DNA of 64,000 nt, from the NCBI RefSeq assembly GCF_000425625.1, contig NZ_AUDU01000016.1, positions 1-64,000 on the forward strand, given 5' to 3'. The position numbers and the translations under genes were made by a program. The DNA is from Stutzerimonas azotifigens DSM 17556. Lineage in GTDB: Bacteria > Pseudomonadota > Gammaproteobacteria > Pseudomonadales > Pseudomonadaceae. Each line of letters starts with the position of its first letter. Within the stretch, counting starts at the first letter, position 1. Shown one piece after another: positions 19,189-28,995 of the stretch. The notes below the pieces were generated by a model. That model worked only from the letters and a program-made list of their open reading frames with translations. It had not been told where the DNA came from and searched no databases.

Positions 19189-19827
19189 ATGTCCCGCAAT
19201 TCTTTGATGCAAGCACCCGACATCCAGGCTGCCGGCGGCCTCGTCCCGATGGTGATCGAGCAGTCCGCTCGCGGCGAACGTGCCTACGACATCTACTCGC
19301 GCCTGCTCAAGGAGCGGGTGATCTTCATGGTCGGCCAGGTCGAGGACTACATGGCCAACCTGATCGTGGCCCAGCTGCTGTTCCTCGAGGCGGAGAACCC
19401 GGAGAAGGACATCCACCTGTACATCAACTCGCCGGGCGGCTCGGTGACTGCGGGCATGTCGATCTACGACACCATGCAGTTCATCAAGCCCGACGTCTCC
19501 ACCATCTGCGTAGGGCAGGCCTGCAGCATGGGCGCTCTGTTGCTGGCGGGCGGTGCGGCCGGCAAGCGTTTCTGCCTGCCGCATTCGCGGATGATGATCC
19601 ACCAGCCGCTCGGCGGCTTCCAGGGGCAGGCCTCGGACATCGAAATCCACGCCCGCGAGATCCTGACGATCCGCGAACGACTGAACAAGGTGCTGGCCGA
19701 GCACACCGGCCAGCCGCTGGACGTCATCGCACGCGACACCGACCGCGACAACTTCATGAGCGGTGAGCAGGCCGTCGAATACGGCCTCATCGACCAGGTC
19801 CTGACCCGTCGCCAACTGGCCGTCTGA
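19189..19827 (+). CDS. clpP: ATP-dependent Clp protease proteolytic subunit
   Basis: Serine protease of 212 residues that forms the two-ring chamber fed by ClpX or ClpA. The catalytic triad lies at Ser113 (GQACSMGA), His138 (MMIHQP) and Asp187 (ARDTDRD), matching the E. coli positions with an offset of two. A short N-terminal propeptide (about 1-15) should be removed by self-processing. Start ATG 19189 is preceded by AGTAACGCAGGAAC (AGGA). The gene lies about 100 nt before clpX. Confidence 0.97.
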   Translation: MSRNSLMQAPDIQAAGGLVPMVIEQSARGERAYDIYSRLLKERVIFMVGQVEDYMANLIVAQLLFLEAENPEKDIHLYINSPGGSVTAGMSIYDTMQFIKPDVSTICVGQACSMGALLLAGGAAGKRFCLPHSRMMIHQPLGGFQGQASDIEIHAREILTIRERLNKVLAEHTGQPLDVIARDTDRDNFMSGEQAVEYGLIDQVLTRRQLAV

Positions 19828-19925
19828 TCGCCCCCCGCCGGCGATGTCCGGCTCGGCCGTGGGCTTGAAAAAGCCCACGATTGCCTTCATCTTGTTTTCC
19901 AAGCCTTCCCGATTGGATTGATTGA

Positions 19926-21206
19926 ATGACTGATACCCGCAACGGCGAGGACTCCGGCAAACTGCTTTATTGCTCTTTTTGCGGCAAGAGCCAGCATGAA
20001 GTGCGCAAATTGATTGCCGGTCCCTCGGTCTTCATCTGCGACGAATGCGTCGACCTGTGCAACGACATCATCCGCGAGGAGGTGCAGGAAGCGCAGACCG
20101 AGAGCAACGCGCACAAATTACCTGCGCCTAAGGAGATCAGCGGCATTCTCGACCAGTACGTCATCGGTCAGGAACGCGCCAAGAAGATCCTGGCGGTAGC
20201 GGTGTACAACCACTACAAGCGCCTGAACCAGCGTGACAAGAAGGACGATGTCGAGCTCGGCAAGAGCAACATCCTGCTGATCGGGCCGACCGGCTCGGGC
20301 AAGACGTTGCTGGCTGAAACCCTGGCACGCCTGCTCAACGTACCCTTCACCATCGCTGACGCCACCACGCTCACCGAGGCGGGCTACGTCGGCGAGGATG
20401 TGGAAAACATCATCCAGAAGCTGCTGCAGAAGTGCGACTACGATGTCGAGAAAGCCCAGATGGGCATCGTCTACATCGACGAGATCGACAAGATCTCGCG
20501 CAAGTCGGACAACCCTTCCATCACCCGCGACGTGTCGGGCGAGGGCGTCCAGCAGGCGCTGCTCAAGCTGATCGAAGGCACCGTGGCCTCGGTTCCGCCA
20601 CAGGGCGGGCGCAAGCACCCGCAGCAGGAATTCCTGCAGGTCGATACGCGCAACATTCTGTTCATCTGCGGCGGCGCCTTCGCCGGCCTGGAAAAGGTGA
20701 TCCAGAACCGCGCGACCAAGGGCGGCATCGGCTTCAACGCCGAGGTGCGTAGCAAGGACCCGGGCAAGAAGGTAGGGGAGGCGCTGCGTGCGGTGGAGCC
20801 TGACGATCTGGTCAAATTCGGCCTGATTCCGGAGTTCGTCGGTCGTCTGCCGGTGATCGCGACGCTGGACGAACTGGACGAGCCGGCGCTGATCCAGATC
20901 CTGACCGAGCCGAAGAACGCGCTGACCAAGCAGTACGGCAAGCTGTTCGAACTCGAAGGCGTGGATCTGGAATTCCGTCCGGACGCGCTCAAGGCCGTCG
21001 CCCGTCGCGCGCTGGAGCGCAAGACCGGTGCCCGCGGGCTGCGCTCGATCCTCGAAGGCGTACTGCTCGACACCATGTACGACATCCCTTCGCAGAAGGA
21101 CGTCAGCAAGGTGGTCATCGACGAGAGTGTGATCGACGGCGCGTCCAAGCCGCTGCTGATTTACGAGAATGCCGAACCACCCGCCAAGGCAGCGCCCGAG
21201 GCGTAA
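19926..21206 (+). CDS. clpX: Clp protease ATP-binding subunit ClpX
   Basis: AAA+ unfoldase of 426 residues. The N-terminal zinc-binding domain has the ligand pairs CSFCG and CDECVDLC. Walker A is GPTGSGKT, Walker B is [10 protein letters not shown], and the pore loop is GYVGEDVE. It recognises tagged substrates (such as ssrA) and feeds them to ClpP. Length and order are standard. A hairpin terminator follows directly. Confidence 0.97.
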   Translation: MTDTRNGEDSGKLLYCSFCGKSQHEVRKLIAGPSVFICDECVDLCNDIIREEVQEAQTESNAHKLPAPKEISGILDQYVIGQERAKKILAVAVYNHYKRLNQRDKKDDVELGKSNILLIGPTGSGKTLLAETLARLLNVPFTIADATTLTEAGYVGEDVENIIQKLLQKCDYDVEKAQMGIVYIDEIDKISRKSDNPSITRDVSGEGVQQALLKLIEGTVASVPPQGGRKHPQQEFLQVDTRNILFICGGAFAGLEKVIQNRATKGGIGFNAEVRSKDPGKKVGEALRAVEPDDLVKFGLIPEFVGRLPVIATLDELDEPALIQILTEPKNALTKQYGKLFELEGVDLEFRPDALKAVARRALERKTGARGLRSILEGVLLDTMYDIPSQKDVSKVVIDESVIDGASKPLLIYENAEPPAKAAPEA

Positions 21207-21210
21207 GGGA

Positions 21211-21236
21211 AAAGGGGCCTCCGGGCCCCTTTGTCG
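21211..21236 (+). terminator. Rho-independent terminator after clpX
   Basis: AAAGGGGC-CTCCGG-GCCCCTTT followed by GTCGTT. Separates clpX from lon. Confidence 0.75.
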
Positions 21237-21248
21237 TTCATGGATGTT

Positions 21249-21275
21249 CTTGTTTTTTACAGGGGGCGCCCTCAT
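21249..21275 (+). promoter_or_regulatory. Heat-shock-like promoter of lon
   Basis: CTTGTTT (21249-21255), 13 nt, and CCCTCAT (21269-21275) resemble the sigma-32 consensus (CTTGAAA / CCCCATNT with 13-14 nt). It lies 60 nt before the lon start. Lon is a sigma-32 regulon member in other gammaproteobacteria. Confidence 0.45.
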
Positions 21276-21334
21276 CTTAACCAGAGGCTGTTCCCTCCGA
21301 TCACGGCCGGCAGGCCGCCGTAGAGCTGATATTT

Positions 21335-23731
21335 ATGAAAGCAACCATCGAATTGCCCCTTTTGCCGCTGCGTGACGTCGTGGTTTACCCGCACATGGTG
21401 ATACCGCTGTTCGTTGGGCGTGAGAAGTCCATCGAGGCGCTCGAGGCGGCCATGGCAGGCGACAAGCAGATCCTGCTGCTGGCGCAGAAGAACCCCGGCG
21501 ACGACGATCCGGGCGAGGAGGCGCTCTACCGGGTCGGTACCGTAGCCACCGTCCTGCAATTGCTCAAGCTTCCTGACGGCACCGTGAAGGTCCTGGTGGA
21601 GGGCGAGCAGCGTGGCCGCATCGAGCGCTTCTTCGAGGCGGACGAGCACTGCCGCGCGCGCGTCAGCCTGATCGACGAGGCCGAGGTCAGCGATCGCGAG
21701 GCCGAAGTATTCGTGCGCAGCCTGCTGAGCCAGTTCGAACAATACGTGCAGCTCGGCAAGAAGGTGCCGGCCGAGGTGCTGTCGTCGCTGACCAGCATCG
21801 ACGAACCCAGCCGCCTGGTGGACACCATGGCGGCGCACATGGCGCTGAAGATCGAGCAGAAGCAGGAAATCCTCGAAATCACCGAGTTGCCGGCGCGGGT
21901 CGAGCATGTACTGGCCCTGCTCGACGCCGAGATCGACCTGCTGCAGGTCGAGAAGCGCATCCGCGGCCGCGTGAAGAAGCAGATGGAGCGCAGCCAGCGC
22001 GAGTACTACCTCAACGAGCAGATGAAGGCGATCCAGAAGGAGCTGGGCGACATCGACGAGGGTCACAACGAGATCGACGACCTCAAGAAGCGCATCGAGA
22101 ACGCCGGTCTCAGCAAGGACGCCCACGCCAAGGCCATGGCCGAGCTGAACAAGCTCAAGCAGATGTCGCCGATGTCGGCCGAGGCGACCGTCGTGCGCTC
22201 CTACATCGACTGGCTGGTGAACGTGCCCTGGAAGCAGGCGAGCAAGGTCCGCCTGAACCTGGCCAAGGCCGAGGAGGTCCTCGACGCCGACCACTACGGG
22301 TTGGAGGAGGTCAAGGAGCGCATCCTCGAGTACCTCGCCGTGCAGAAGCGCGTGAAGAAGCTCAAGGGCCCGGTTCTCTGCCTGGTCGGGCCGCCCGGGG
22401 TCGGCAAGACTTCGCTGGCCGAATCCATCGCCCGCTCGACCAACCGCAAGTTCGTGCGCATGGCCCTCGGCGGGGTGCGTGACGAAGCGGAGATCCGCGG
22501 CCACCGGCGGACCTACATCGGTTCGATGCCCGGCCGCCTGATTCAGAAGATGACCAAGGTTAGTGTGCGCAATCCACTGTTCCTGCTCGACGAGATCGAC
22601 AAGATGGGCAGCGACATGCGTGGCGATCCGGCCTCGGCCCTGCTCGAGGTGCTGGACCCGGAGCAGAACCACAACTTCAATGACCACTACCTGGAGGTCG
22701 ACTACGACCTCTCGGACGTGATGTTCCTGTGCACCGCGAACTCCATGAACATCCCGGCGCCACTGCTGGACCGCATGGAGGTCATCCGCCTGCCCGGCTA
22801 CACCGAGGACGAGAAGGTCAACATCGCCCTGCGCTACCTGGTCCCCAAGCAGACCCAGGCCAACGGGCTGAAGAAGGGCGAGCTGACGATCGAGGAAGAG
22901 GCGCTGCGCGACATCATCCGCTACTACACCCGCGAGGCCGGCGTGCGCAGCCTCGAGCGGCAGATTGCCAAGGTCTGCCGCAAGGTGGTGAAGGAGCATG
23001 TGGCGAAGAAGTCGGTCCAGGTCACCGTCTCGCCGGACTCACTGGAGCATCTGCTGGGCGTACGCAAGTTCCGCTATGGCCTGGCCGAGCAGCAGGACCA
23101 GATCGGCCAGGTCTCCGGGCTGGCCTGGACGCAGGTCGGCGGCGAACTGCTGACCATCGAGTCGGCTGCCGTTCCGGGCAAGGGGCGCCTGATCAAGACC
23201 GGGTCGCTGGGCGACGTCATGGGCGAGTCGATCACCGCGGCGCTGACCGTGGTGCGTAGCCGTGCGGCGAGCCTCGGCATCGCGCCGGATTTCCACGAGA
23301 AGCATGACATCCACATCCACGTGCCCGAAGGCGCGACGCCGAAGGATGGCCCGAGCGCCGGCATCGGCATGTGCACCGCGCTGGTCTCGGCGATGACCCA
23401 GATTCCGGTTCGCGCCGACGTCGCGATGACCGGCGAAATCACCCTGCGTGGCCAGGTACTGGCGATTGGCGGCCTGAAAGAAAAATTGTTGGCTGCTCAT
23501 CGCGGCGGAATCAAGACCGTGATAATTCCGGAAGAGAACAAACGTGACCTGAGAGAAATTCCTGAAAATATTAAGCAAGACCTGCAAATTCGGCCGGTCA
23601 AGTGGATTGACGAGGTCCTGCAAATTGCGCTGCAATACGCGCCGGAGCCCTTGCCAGACGCGGCTCCCGACATGGTTGCAAAGGATGATACGCGCGAGCC
23701 TGATTCCAAGGAGCGAATCAGCACGCATTAG
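21335..23731 (+). CDS. lon: ATP-dependent protease Lon
   Basis: Lon AAA+ serine protease of 798 residues. The N-terminal LON substrate-binding domain covers about 1-200, a coiled region follows, Walker A is GPPGVGKTSL (about 355), Walker B FLLDEIDK, and the C-terminal protease domain carries DGPSAGIGM with the catalytic Ser and a catalytic Lys about 43 residues further on. Degrades misfolded and regulatory proteins. The ribosome site before ATG 21335 is weak. Base composition becomes AT-richer in the last 250 nt, leading into the hupB promoter. Confidence 0.97.
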   Translation: MKATIELPLLPLRDVVVYPHMVIPLFVGREKSIEALEAAMAGDKQILLLAQKNPGDDDPGEEALYRVGTVATVLQLLKLPDGTVKVLVEGEQRGRIERFFEADEHCRARVSLIDEAEVSDREAEVFVRSLLSQFEQYVQLGKKVPAEVLSSLTSIDEPSRLVDTMAAHMALKIEQKQEILEITELPARVEHVLALLDAEIDLLQVEKRIRGRVKKQMERSQREYYLNEQMKAIQKELGDIDEGHNEIDDLKKRIENAGLSKDAHAKAMAELNKLKQMSPMSAEATVVRSYIDWLVNVPWKQASKVRLNLAKAEEVLDADHYGLEEVKERILEYLAVQKRVKKLKGPVLCLVGPPGVGKTSLAESIARSTNRKFVRMALGGVRDEAEIRGHRRTYIGSMPGRLIQKMTKVSVRNPLFLLDEIDKMGSDMRGDPASALLEVLDPEQNHNFNDHYLEVDYDLSDVMFLCTANSMNIPAPLLDRMEVIRLPGYTEDEKVNIALRYLVPKQTQANGLKKGELTIEEEALRDIIRYYTREAGVRSLERQIAKVCRKVVKEHVAKKSVQVTVSPDSLEHLLGVRKFRYGLAEQQDQIGQVSGLAWTQVGGELLTIESAAVPGKGRLIKTGSLGDVMGESITAALTVVRSRAASLGIAPDFHEKHDIHIHVPEGATPKDGPSAGIGMCTALVSAMTQIPVRADVAMTGEITLRGQVLAIGGLKEKLLAAHRGGIKTVIIPEENKRDLREIPENIKQDLQIRPVKWIDEVLQIALQYAPEPLPDAAPDMVAKDDTREPDSKERISTH

Positions 23732-23745
23732 CCGGGGAGGCTTCC

Positions 23746-23775
23746 TTGACACATTTTTAAGGCCCTTGATATAAA
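23746..23775 (+). promoter_or_regulatory. Strong sigma-70 promoter of hupB
   Basis: TTGACA (23746-23751), an 18-nt spacer and TATAAA (23770-23775): a near-consensus promoter 85 nt before hupB, matching the high expression of HU proteins. Confidence 0.75.
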
Positions 23776-23859
23776 TCGGCCCTTTGTGTCAGTGCCACTC
23801 CAGCACCGCTTTGCTTACACAAATTAAGAAATGACTCAACAGGAATAAGGGGACCAAGA

Positions 23860-24132
23860 GTGAACAAATCGGAACTGATCGATGCGATTGCTGCATCTGC
23901 TGATATCCCGAAAGCTGTTGCTGGCCGTGCGCTGGATGCAGTAATCGAATCCGTTACGGGTGCCCTGAAGGCTGGCGACTCGGTAGTACTGGTTGGTTTC
24001 GGTACCTTCGCCGTCAAGGAGCGTGCAGCACGTACCGGCCGCAACCCGCAGACCGGCAAGCCGATCAGCATCGAAGCAGCCAAGATTCCGGGCTTCAAGG
24101 CCGGCAAGGCACTCAAGGACGCGGTCAACTAA
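23860..24132 (+). CDS. hupB: DNA-binding protein HU-beta
   Basis: Histone-like protein of 90 residues ([20 protein letters not shown] start) with the beta-arm segment [20 protein letters not shown] and [12 protein letters not shown] end. Binds and bends DNA as a dimer. Translation begins at GTG 23860 behind AAGGGGACC. AT-richer than its neighbours, which is usual for hupB. Gene order lon-hupB-ppiD is conserved in gammaproteobacteria. Confidence 0.97.
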   Translation: MNKSELIDAIAASADIPKAVAGRALDAVIESVTGALKAGDSVVLVGFGTFAVKERAARTGRNPQTGKPISIEAAKIPGFKAGKALKDAVN

Positions 24133-24170
24133 GCGTTCGGCCAGCGGCCGAGCGCCCTGGCAGAAGCCGG

Positions 24171-24273
24171 GAAGCGGTTCGTCTAACGATCGATCCTGTT
24201 ACGCCGGTGGCGTGGGGGACAGGCAAACCGCTTCGAGGCCCCGAGAAGGCGCATCCCCGGATGCGCCTTTTCT
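24171..24273 (+). terminator. Long stem plus strong terminator after hupB
   Basis: GAAGCGGTT (24171-24179) pairs with AACCGCTTC (24226-24234) across a 46-nt loop. A rho-independent terminator follows directly: AAGGCGCATCC-CC-GGATGCGCCTT with TTCTC (24246-24273). The pair may be just a structured 3' untranslated region, or a small RNA released from the hupB messenger. Confidence 0.75.
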
Positions 24274-24336
24274 CTTATCTGTATCTGCAACCCACCCGTG
24301 CTGCGGTGGCTATGCGCAGCGATTCCTGGGGGACGC

Positions 24337-26196
24337 ATGCTTCAGAACATCAGGGACAATTCCCAAGGCTGGATCGCCAAGACGATTATCGGCGTCATCA
24401 TCATGCTGCTCGCACTGACGGGCTTCGACGCCATCTTCAATGCCGCCGCCAATCGTGGCACCGTCGCCGAGGTCAACGGCGAAGAGATTTCCCAAACCGA
24501 GCTGGACCAGGCGGTCAACATGCAGCGGCGTCAGCTCGCACAGCAGCTCGGCAACAGTTTCGATCCCTCCCTGCTGAACGACGGCATGCTCCGTCAGTCG
24601 GCGCTGTCCGGCCTGATCGAGCGCATGCTGCTGCTTCAGGCTGCCAGGGGTGCGGACTTCGCGTTCTCCGATCAGGCGCTCGACCAACTGATCCTGCAAA
24701 CGCCCGAATTCCAGGTCGACGGCCGGTTCGAAGCGGCCCGCTTCGATCAGGTGCTGCAGCAGATGGGCTATACCCGCATGCAGTTCCGCGAGCTGCTGGA
24801 GCAGGAGATGCTCATCGCCCAGCTGCGTGCCGGCATCGCGGGTACGGCCTTCGTGACCGACCAGCAGGTCCGCCAGTTCGCCGAGCTCGAGCGCCAGACG
24901 CGCGACTATTCCAGCCGCACTATCCCGGCCTCGCTCGAGGCCGTGAGCGTGGATGAGGCGGAGATCGGGAGCTACTACGAGGCCAATCGCGAGCAGTTCC
25001 GCTCCCCCGAGCAGGTGGTGCTCGAATACGTTGAGCTCAACAAGGAAGACCTGTTCGATCAGATCGAACTCGACGAGCAGGCGCTACAGGGGCTTTACCA
25101 GACGCATATCGCCAACCTGGCGGAGCAGCGGCGCGCGGCCCATATCCTGGTGGAAGTGGACGACGACACCGACGACCAGGCCGCCAAGGCCCGTATCGAC
25201 GCGCTGGCGCAGCGGGTGGGGCAGGGCGAGGACTTCGCCGCGCTGGCCCAGGAGGCCTCGGAAGACCCGGGTTCCGCCAGCCAGGGCGGGGATCTGGGGT
25301 TCGCCGGTCCCGGCGTGTACGACGAGGCGTTCGAGGATGCCCTCTACGCACTGGAAAAGGGGCAGGTGTCCGAGCCGGTGCGCAGCGAGTTCGGTTGGCA
25401 CCTGATCAAGCTGCTCGACGTGCGGGCGCCGGAAGTGCCGACCTTCGAGAGCCTGAGGCCGGAACTCGAGCGCGAACTCAAGTCGCAGCGGGTCGAGCAG
25501 CGCTTCGTCGAGCTGACCAAGCAGCTAGAGGACAGCGCCTTCGAAGCCGCGGATCTCGCGCAGCCGGCCCAGGAACTCGGGCTGCAAGTGCAGACCACAC
25601 CGGCCTTCGGTCGTGAAGGCGGCGAAGGGATCGCCTCCAACCGCCAGGTGATCCAGGCGGCGTTCAGCGACGAGGTACTCGGCGATGGCGCCAACAGCAA
25701 CGTCATCGAGCTGGACCCGGACACCGCCGTGGTGGTCCGCGTCAAGGAGCATATCCAGCCGGAGATACTGCCGCTGGAGGAGGTTCGCGAGCGGATCGCC
25801 CAGCAGCTGCGCGGCGAAAAGGCCGCGGAGCAGGCACGCAAGGAGGGCGAGGCGCTGCTGGCAAGCCTGCGGGCAGGAGAGGACAAGACCGGTCCCGAGG
25901 CCTGGGCTCGTACCGAGGCAGCGACCCGCAATCAGGAAGGCATCGACCCGATGGTGCTGCAGGCCGTGTTCCGCATGCCCAAGCCTGACGGCGAGCAGCC
26001 GACCTACCAGGGGGTGTCGCTGGCCAACGGAGACTACGTGGTGCTCGAGCTGCACGGCGTCGGTGTCCCCCAGGACGAACTCTCCGAGCAGGAGCTGCAG
26101 GAATATCGCCGGTTCCTCGCTTCCCGTGCCGGGCAGCAGGACTTCTCCGCCTATCGCGAGTGGCTGCAGGCCCAAGCCAAGATCGAGCGTGAGTGA
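24337..26196 (+). CDS. ppiD: Periplasmic chaperone/PPIase PpiD
   Basis: Membrane-anchored folding factor of 619 residues. The short cytoplasmic N-terminus MLQNIRDNSQGWIAK is followed by one TM helix (about 16-34). A SurA-like N-terminal region comes next, then a parvulin domain (about 260-360: RAAHILVEVDDD, FAALAQEASEDPGSASQGGD), and a large C-terminal helical region. Associates with SecYEG and helps emerging periplasmic and outer-membrane proteins. Start ATG 24337 follows TGGGGGACGC. A terminator lies 28 nt after the stop. Confidence 0.95.
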   Translation: MLQNIRDNSQGWIAKTIIGVIIMLLALTGFDAIFNAAANRGTVAEVNGEEISQTELDQAVNMQRRQLAQQLGNSFDPSLLNDGMLRQSALSGLIERMLLLQAARGADFAFSDQALDQLILQTPEFQVDGRFEAARFDQVLQQMGYTRMQFRELLEQEMLIAQLRAGIAGTAFVTDQQVRQFAELERQTRDYSSRTIPASLEAVSVDEAEIGSYYEANREQFRSPEQVVLEYVELNKEDLFDQIELDEQALQGLYQTHIANLAEQRRAAHILVEVDDDTDDQAAKARIDALAQRVGQGEDFAALAQEASEDPGSASQGGDLGFAGPGVYDEAFEDALYALEKGQVSEPVRSEFGWHLIKLLDVRAPEVPTFESLRPELERELKSQRVEQRFVELTKQLEDSAFEAADLAQPAQELGLQVQTTPAFGREGGEGIASNRQVIQAAFSDEVLGDGANSNVIELDPDTAVVVRVKEHIQPEILPLEEVRERIAQQLRGEKAAEQARKEGEALLASLRAGEDKTGPEAWARTEAATRNQEGIDPMVLQAVFRMPKPDGEQPTYQGVSLANGDYVVLELHGVGVPQDELSEQELQEYRRFLASRAGQQDFSAYREWLQAQAKIERE

Positions 26197-26223
26197 TCAG
26201 CAGCCCGATCGCCTGACATGAAT

Positions 26224-26247
26224 AAACCCGCCTTGGCGGGTTTTTTC
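26224..26247 (+). terminator. Rho-independent terminator after ppiD
   Basis: AAACCCGCC-TT-GGCGGGTTTTTT: a 7-bp GC stem followed by six T. Confidence 0.9.
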
Positions 26248-26569
26248 ATGCTTGCAGGTTCTGCCAAGAAAAATGCCGAGAGTTGGCGTCATGAGCCGAG
26301 CCTACAGGCATCCATTCGCGGTCGAGACCGTTCCCACAGGAGCGTGCCGAGCATTCGGACCCGAGCCAGCGGGGGCGGATTAGGAAGGATTCGTGAGCAA
26401 GGACTGGGCGTCCCCCCTCGCTCCTGCGTGGGGGGTCTTGACCGCGATCTTCGCATGGCCAGGTCGCAGGCAGAGGCTGTCCCTGCGGAGGGGCGACGCG
26501 CCGGCGATGCCGGCGGTTGCCGCCTACGCCTCCTTGCCAGTGGGAAGGGGCGCAGGCGGCGCGGGAGGA
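26248..26569. other. Intergenic stretch between ppiD and fabI with a repeat relic
   Basis: No convincing gene on either strand. At 26462-26479 the inverse complement reads CAGCCTCTGCCTGCGACC, matching 17 of 18 bases of block b of the mosaic repeat (68-88, 43367-43387). A CCCCCC/GGGGGG hairpin is at about 26411-26435. The fabI 3' end therefore lies in repeat-rich sequence without a classical terminator. Confidence 0.55.
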
Positions 26570-27364
26570 TCAGTCTTCGAGCGCGCCCATGGCGGTGGTG
26601 TTGAAGCCGCCGTCGACGTAGAGGATCTCGCCGCTGATACCCGAGGCCAGGTCGGAACAGAGGAAGGCGCCGGCGTTGCCGACTTCTTCGATGGTCACGT
26701 TGCGGCGCAGGGGGGTCTGGCGCTCGTTGGCGGCCAGCATCTTGCGGAAGCTCTTGATGCCCGAGGCTGCCAGGGTGCGGATCGGGCCGGCAGACACGGC
26801 GTTGACGCGGGTGCCTTCCGGGCCGAGGCTGCCGGCGAGGTAGCGAACGCCTGCTTCGAGGCTGGCCTTGGCCATGCCCATGACGTTGTAGTTGGGCATG
26901 GTGCGCTCGGCGCCCAGGTAGGACAGGGTCAGGATACTGCCGTTGCGGCCCTGCATCATCGGGCGGCCGGCCTTGGCCAGTGCCACCAGGCTGTAGGCGC
27001 TGATGTCGTGGGCGATGCGGAAGCCCTCCCGCGTGGTCACCTCGGTAAAGTCGCCGTCCAGCTGGTCGCCCGGGGCGTAGCCGACCGAGTGGACGATGAT
27101 GTCCAGCCCGTCCCACTTCTGCTCCAGCGCCTCGAACACTTTGGCGATCTCGTCGTCGTTCGCCACGTCGCAGGGGAAGCACAGGTCGGCGCTCGACCCC
27201 CAGCTGGCGGCGAATTCCTCGACGCGGCCCTTGAGCTTGTCGTTCTGATAGGTGAATGCCAGTTCGGCGCCTTCGCGATGCATCGCGGCGGCAATGCCGG
27301 AGGCGATCGACAGCTTGCTGGCCACGCCGACGATCAGCGCGCGCTTACCGGTGAGAAAACCCAT
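26570..27364 (-). CDS. fabI: Enoyl-[acyl-carrier-protein] reductase FabI (NADH)
   Basis: Short-chain dehydrogenase of 264 residues that reduces trans-2-enoyl-ACP in the last step of each fatty acid elongation cycle; target of triclosan. Cofactor site at the N-terminus ([17 protein letters not shown]), catalytic residues Tyr149, Tyr159 and Lys166 in [13 protein letters not shown] and VMGMAK, matching E. coli Tyr146/Tyr156/Lys163 by offset. The first 20 nt overlap the end of the upstream transporter ATPase gene, so it may be translated from the same messenger. Confidence 0.95.
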   Translation of the reverse strand: MGFLTGKRALIVGVASKLSIASGIAAAMHREGAELAFTYQNDKLKGRVEEFAASWGSSADLCFPCDVANDDEIAKVFEALEQKWDGLDIIVHSVGYAPGDQLDGDFTEVTTREGFRIAHDISAYSLVALAKAGRPMMQGRNGSILTLSYLGAERTMPNYNVMGMAKASLEAGVRYLAGSLGPEGTRVNAVSAGPIRTLAASGIKSFRKMLAANERQTPLRRNVTIEEVGNAGAFLCSDLASGISGEILYVDGGFNTTAMGALED

Positions 27365-28994
27365 GTGCTTGTTCCTCTTCTGCTTGTTCGGCAGATGCCG
27401 GCGCCAGGAAAGCGGCCTCCAGCAACTGCTGCGTGTATGGATGTTGCGGTCTGGCGAAAATGTCCTCCGCCGGCCCCTGTTCCACGATCTTTCCCTGCTT
27501 CATCACCATCAGCTGATGGCTCAGCGCCCGTACCACCGCCAGGTCATGGCTGATGAACAGGTACGTCAGGTCGTACTTCGCCTGCAGGTTGCGCAGGAGC
27601 TCCACCACCTGACGCTGAACCGTCCGGTCGAGCGCGGATGTCGGCTCGTCCAGAAGAATCAGCGCCGGCTTCAACACCAGCGCACGCGCGATGGCGATGC
27701 GCTGCCGTTGGCCGCCGGAAAACTCATGCGGATAGCGGTGCCGGGTCTCCGGATCCAGCCCCACCTCCGTGAGTGCATCTATGACGGCCTGTTCCTGCTC
27801 CGCGGCACTTCCCTGCCGGTGGATGTGCAGTCCCTCGCTGACGATCTGGCCGACCGACATGCGTGGGCTCAGGCTCCCGTACGGATCCTGGAACACCACC
27901 TGCATCTGCCGCCGCAGCGGGCGGACGCCGGCCTGGCTCATGCCGTCCAGCGCCTGCCCCCTGAAGCGGATCGCACCCTGGCTCGACAGCAGCCTGAGCA
28001 GGGCCAGCCCCAGCGTCGACTTGCCCGAGCCGCTCTCGCCGACGACTCCGAGCGTCTGGCCCTGCGGAAGGACGAAGCTTACGCCGTCGACGGCCTTGAC
28101 GTGGTCGACGGTGTGGCGCAGCAGTCCCTTCTTGATCGGGAACCACACGCGCAGGTCTTCGACCTCGAGCAAGGGCGTCGTCGATTCCGGCACAGCGACC
28201 GGCTCGCCACTCGGTTCGGCGGCGAGCAGTTCGCGGGTGTACGGATGCTGCGGCGAGCGGAACAGTTCGTCGCAGGACGCCTGTTCGACGACGCGACCGC
28301 TCTGCATGACACATACCCGGTGCGCGATCCGCCGCACCAGGTTCAGGTCGTGGCTGATCAGCAGTATCGCCATGCCGAGGCGCGCCTGCAGTTCCTTGAG
28401 CAGCTCGAGGATCTTCAGCTGGACGGTGACGTCCAGCGCCGTGGTCGGCTCGTCGGCGATCAGCAGCTCGGGCTCGTTGGCCAGCGCCATGGCGATCATC
28501 ACGCGCTGGCGCTGGCCGCCGGACAGCTCGTGGGGGAGGGCGCGGATGCGCGTGTGCGGCTCCGGGATGCCGACCAGCTCGAGCAGTTCGAGCGTCCTTT
28601 GGTTCGCCGCCTTGCCGCGCATGCCCTTGTGCAGGGCGAGCACTTCGCCGATCTGCTTGCCGACGGTATGCAGCGGGTTGAGCGAGGTCATCGGCTCCTG
28701 GAAGACCATGGCGATCCGGTTGCCGCGGATCTGGCGCATGCGTTTCTCGTTCGCCGCCAGCAGGTCCTGGCCGTCGTAGAGGATCCGGCCGGAGGGATGG
28801 CGCGCCAGCGGGTAGGGCAGCAGGCGCAGGATCGAGTGGGCGGTGACGGACTTGCCGGAGCCGCTTTCGCCGACCAGGGCGAGGGTTTCGCCGCGCGGGA
28901 TGTCGAAGCTGACCTCGTGCACCACTCGCTGGCTGCTGTCGCCGTGGCTGAATTCGACGGCCAGGTCCCGTATTTCGATGAGGTTCGCCGTCAT
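27345..28994 (-). CDS. Dipeptide/peptidyl-nucleoside ABC transporter ATPase (YejF/NppD-like, two ABC domains)
   Basis: Fused double ATPase of 549 residues. First ABC half: Walker [12 protein letters not shown], signature [12 protein letters not shown]. Second half (from about 285): [10 protein letters not shown] and [12 protein letters not shown], each with LIADEPT/ILLDEPT Walker B. Each half keeps the oligopeptide-importer C-terminal extension that ends in R-[PQ]-x-HPYT. Powers the importer formed with the two permeases and the periplasmic binding proteins. Gene order A1-A2-B-C-D then fabI matches P. aeruginosa npp (PA1807-PA1811), which imports peptidyl nucleoside antibiotics, and E. coli yejABEF. 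Overlaps fabI by 20 nt. Confidence 0.92.
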   Translation of the reverse strand: MTANLIEIRDLAVEFSHGDSSQRVVHEVSFDIPRGETLALVGESGSGKSVTAHSILRLLPYPLARHPSGRILYDGQDLLAANEKRMRQIRGNRIAMVFQEPMTSLNPLHTVGKQIGEVLALHKGMRGKAANQRTLELLELVGIPEPHTRIRALPHELSGGQRQRVMIAMALANEPELLIADEPTTALDVTVQLKILELLKELQARLGMAILLISHDLNLVRRIAHRVCVMQSGRVVEQASCDELFRSPQHPYTRELLAAEPSGEPVAVPESTTPLLEVEDLRVWFPIKKGLLRHTVDHVKAVDGVSFVLPQGQTLGVVGESGSGKSTLGLALLRLLSSQGAIRFRGQALDGMSQAGVRPLRRQMQVVFQDPYGSLSPRMSVGQIVSEGLHIHRQGSAAEQEQAVIDALTEVGLDPETRHRYPHEFSGGQRQRIAIARALVLKPALILLDEPTSALDRTVQRQVVELLRNLQAKYDLTYLFISHDLAVVRALSHQLMVMKQGKIVEQGPAEDIFARPQHPYTQQLLEAAFLAPASAEQAEEEQAHGFSHR

Positions 28995-28995
28995 G

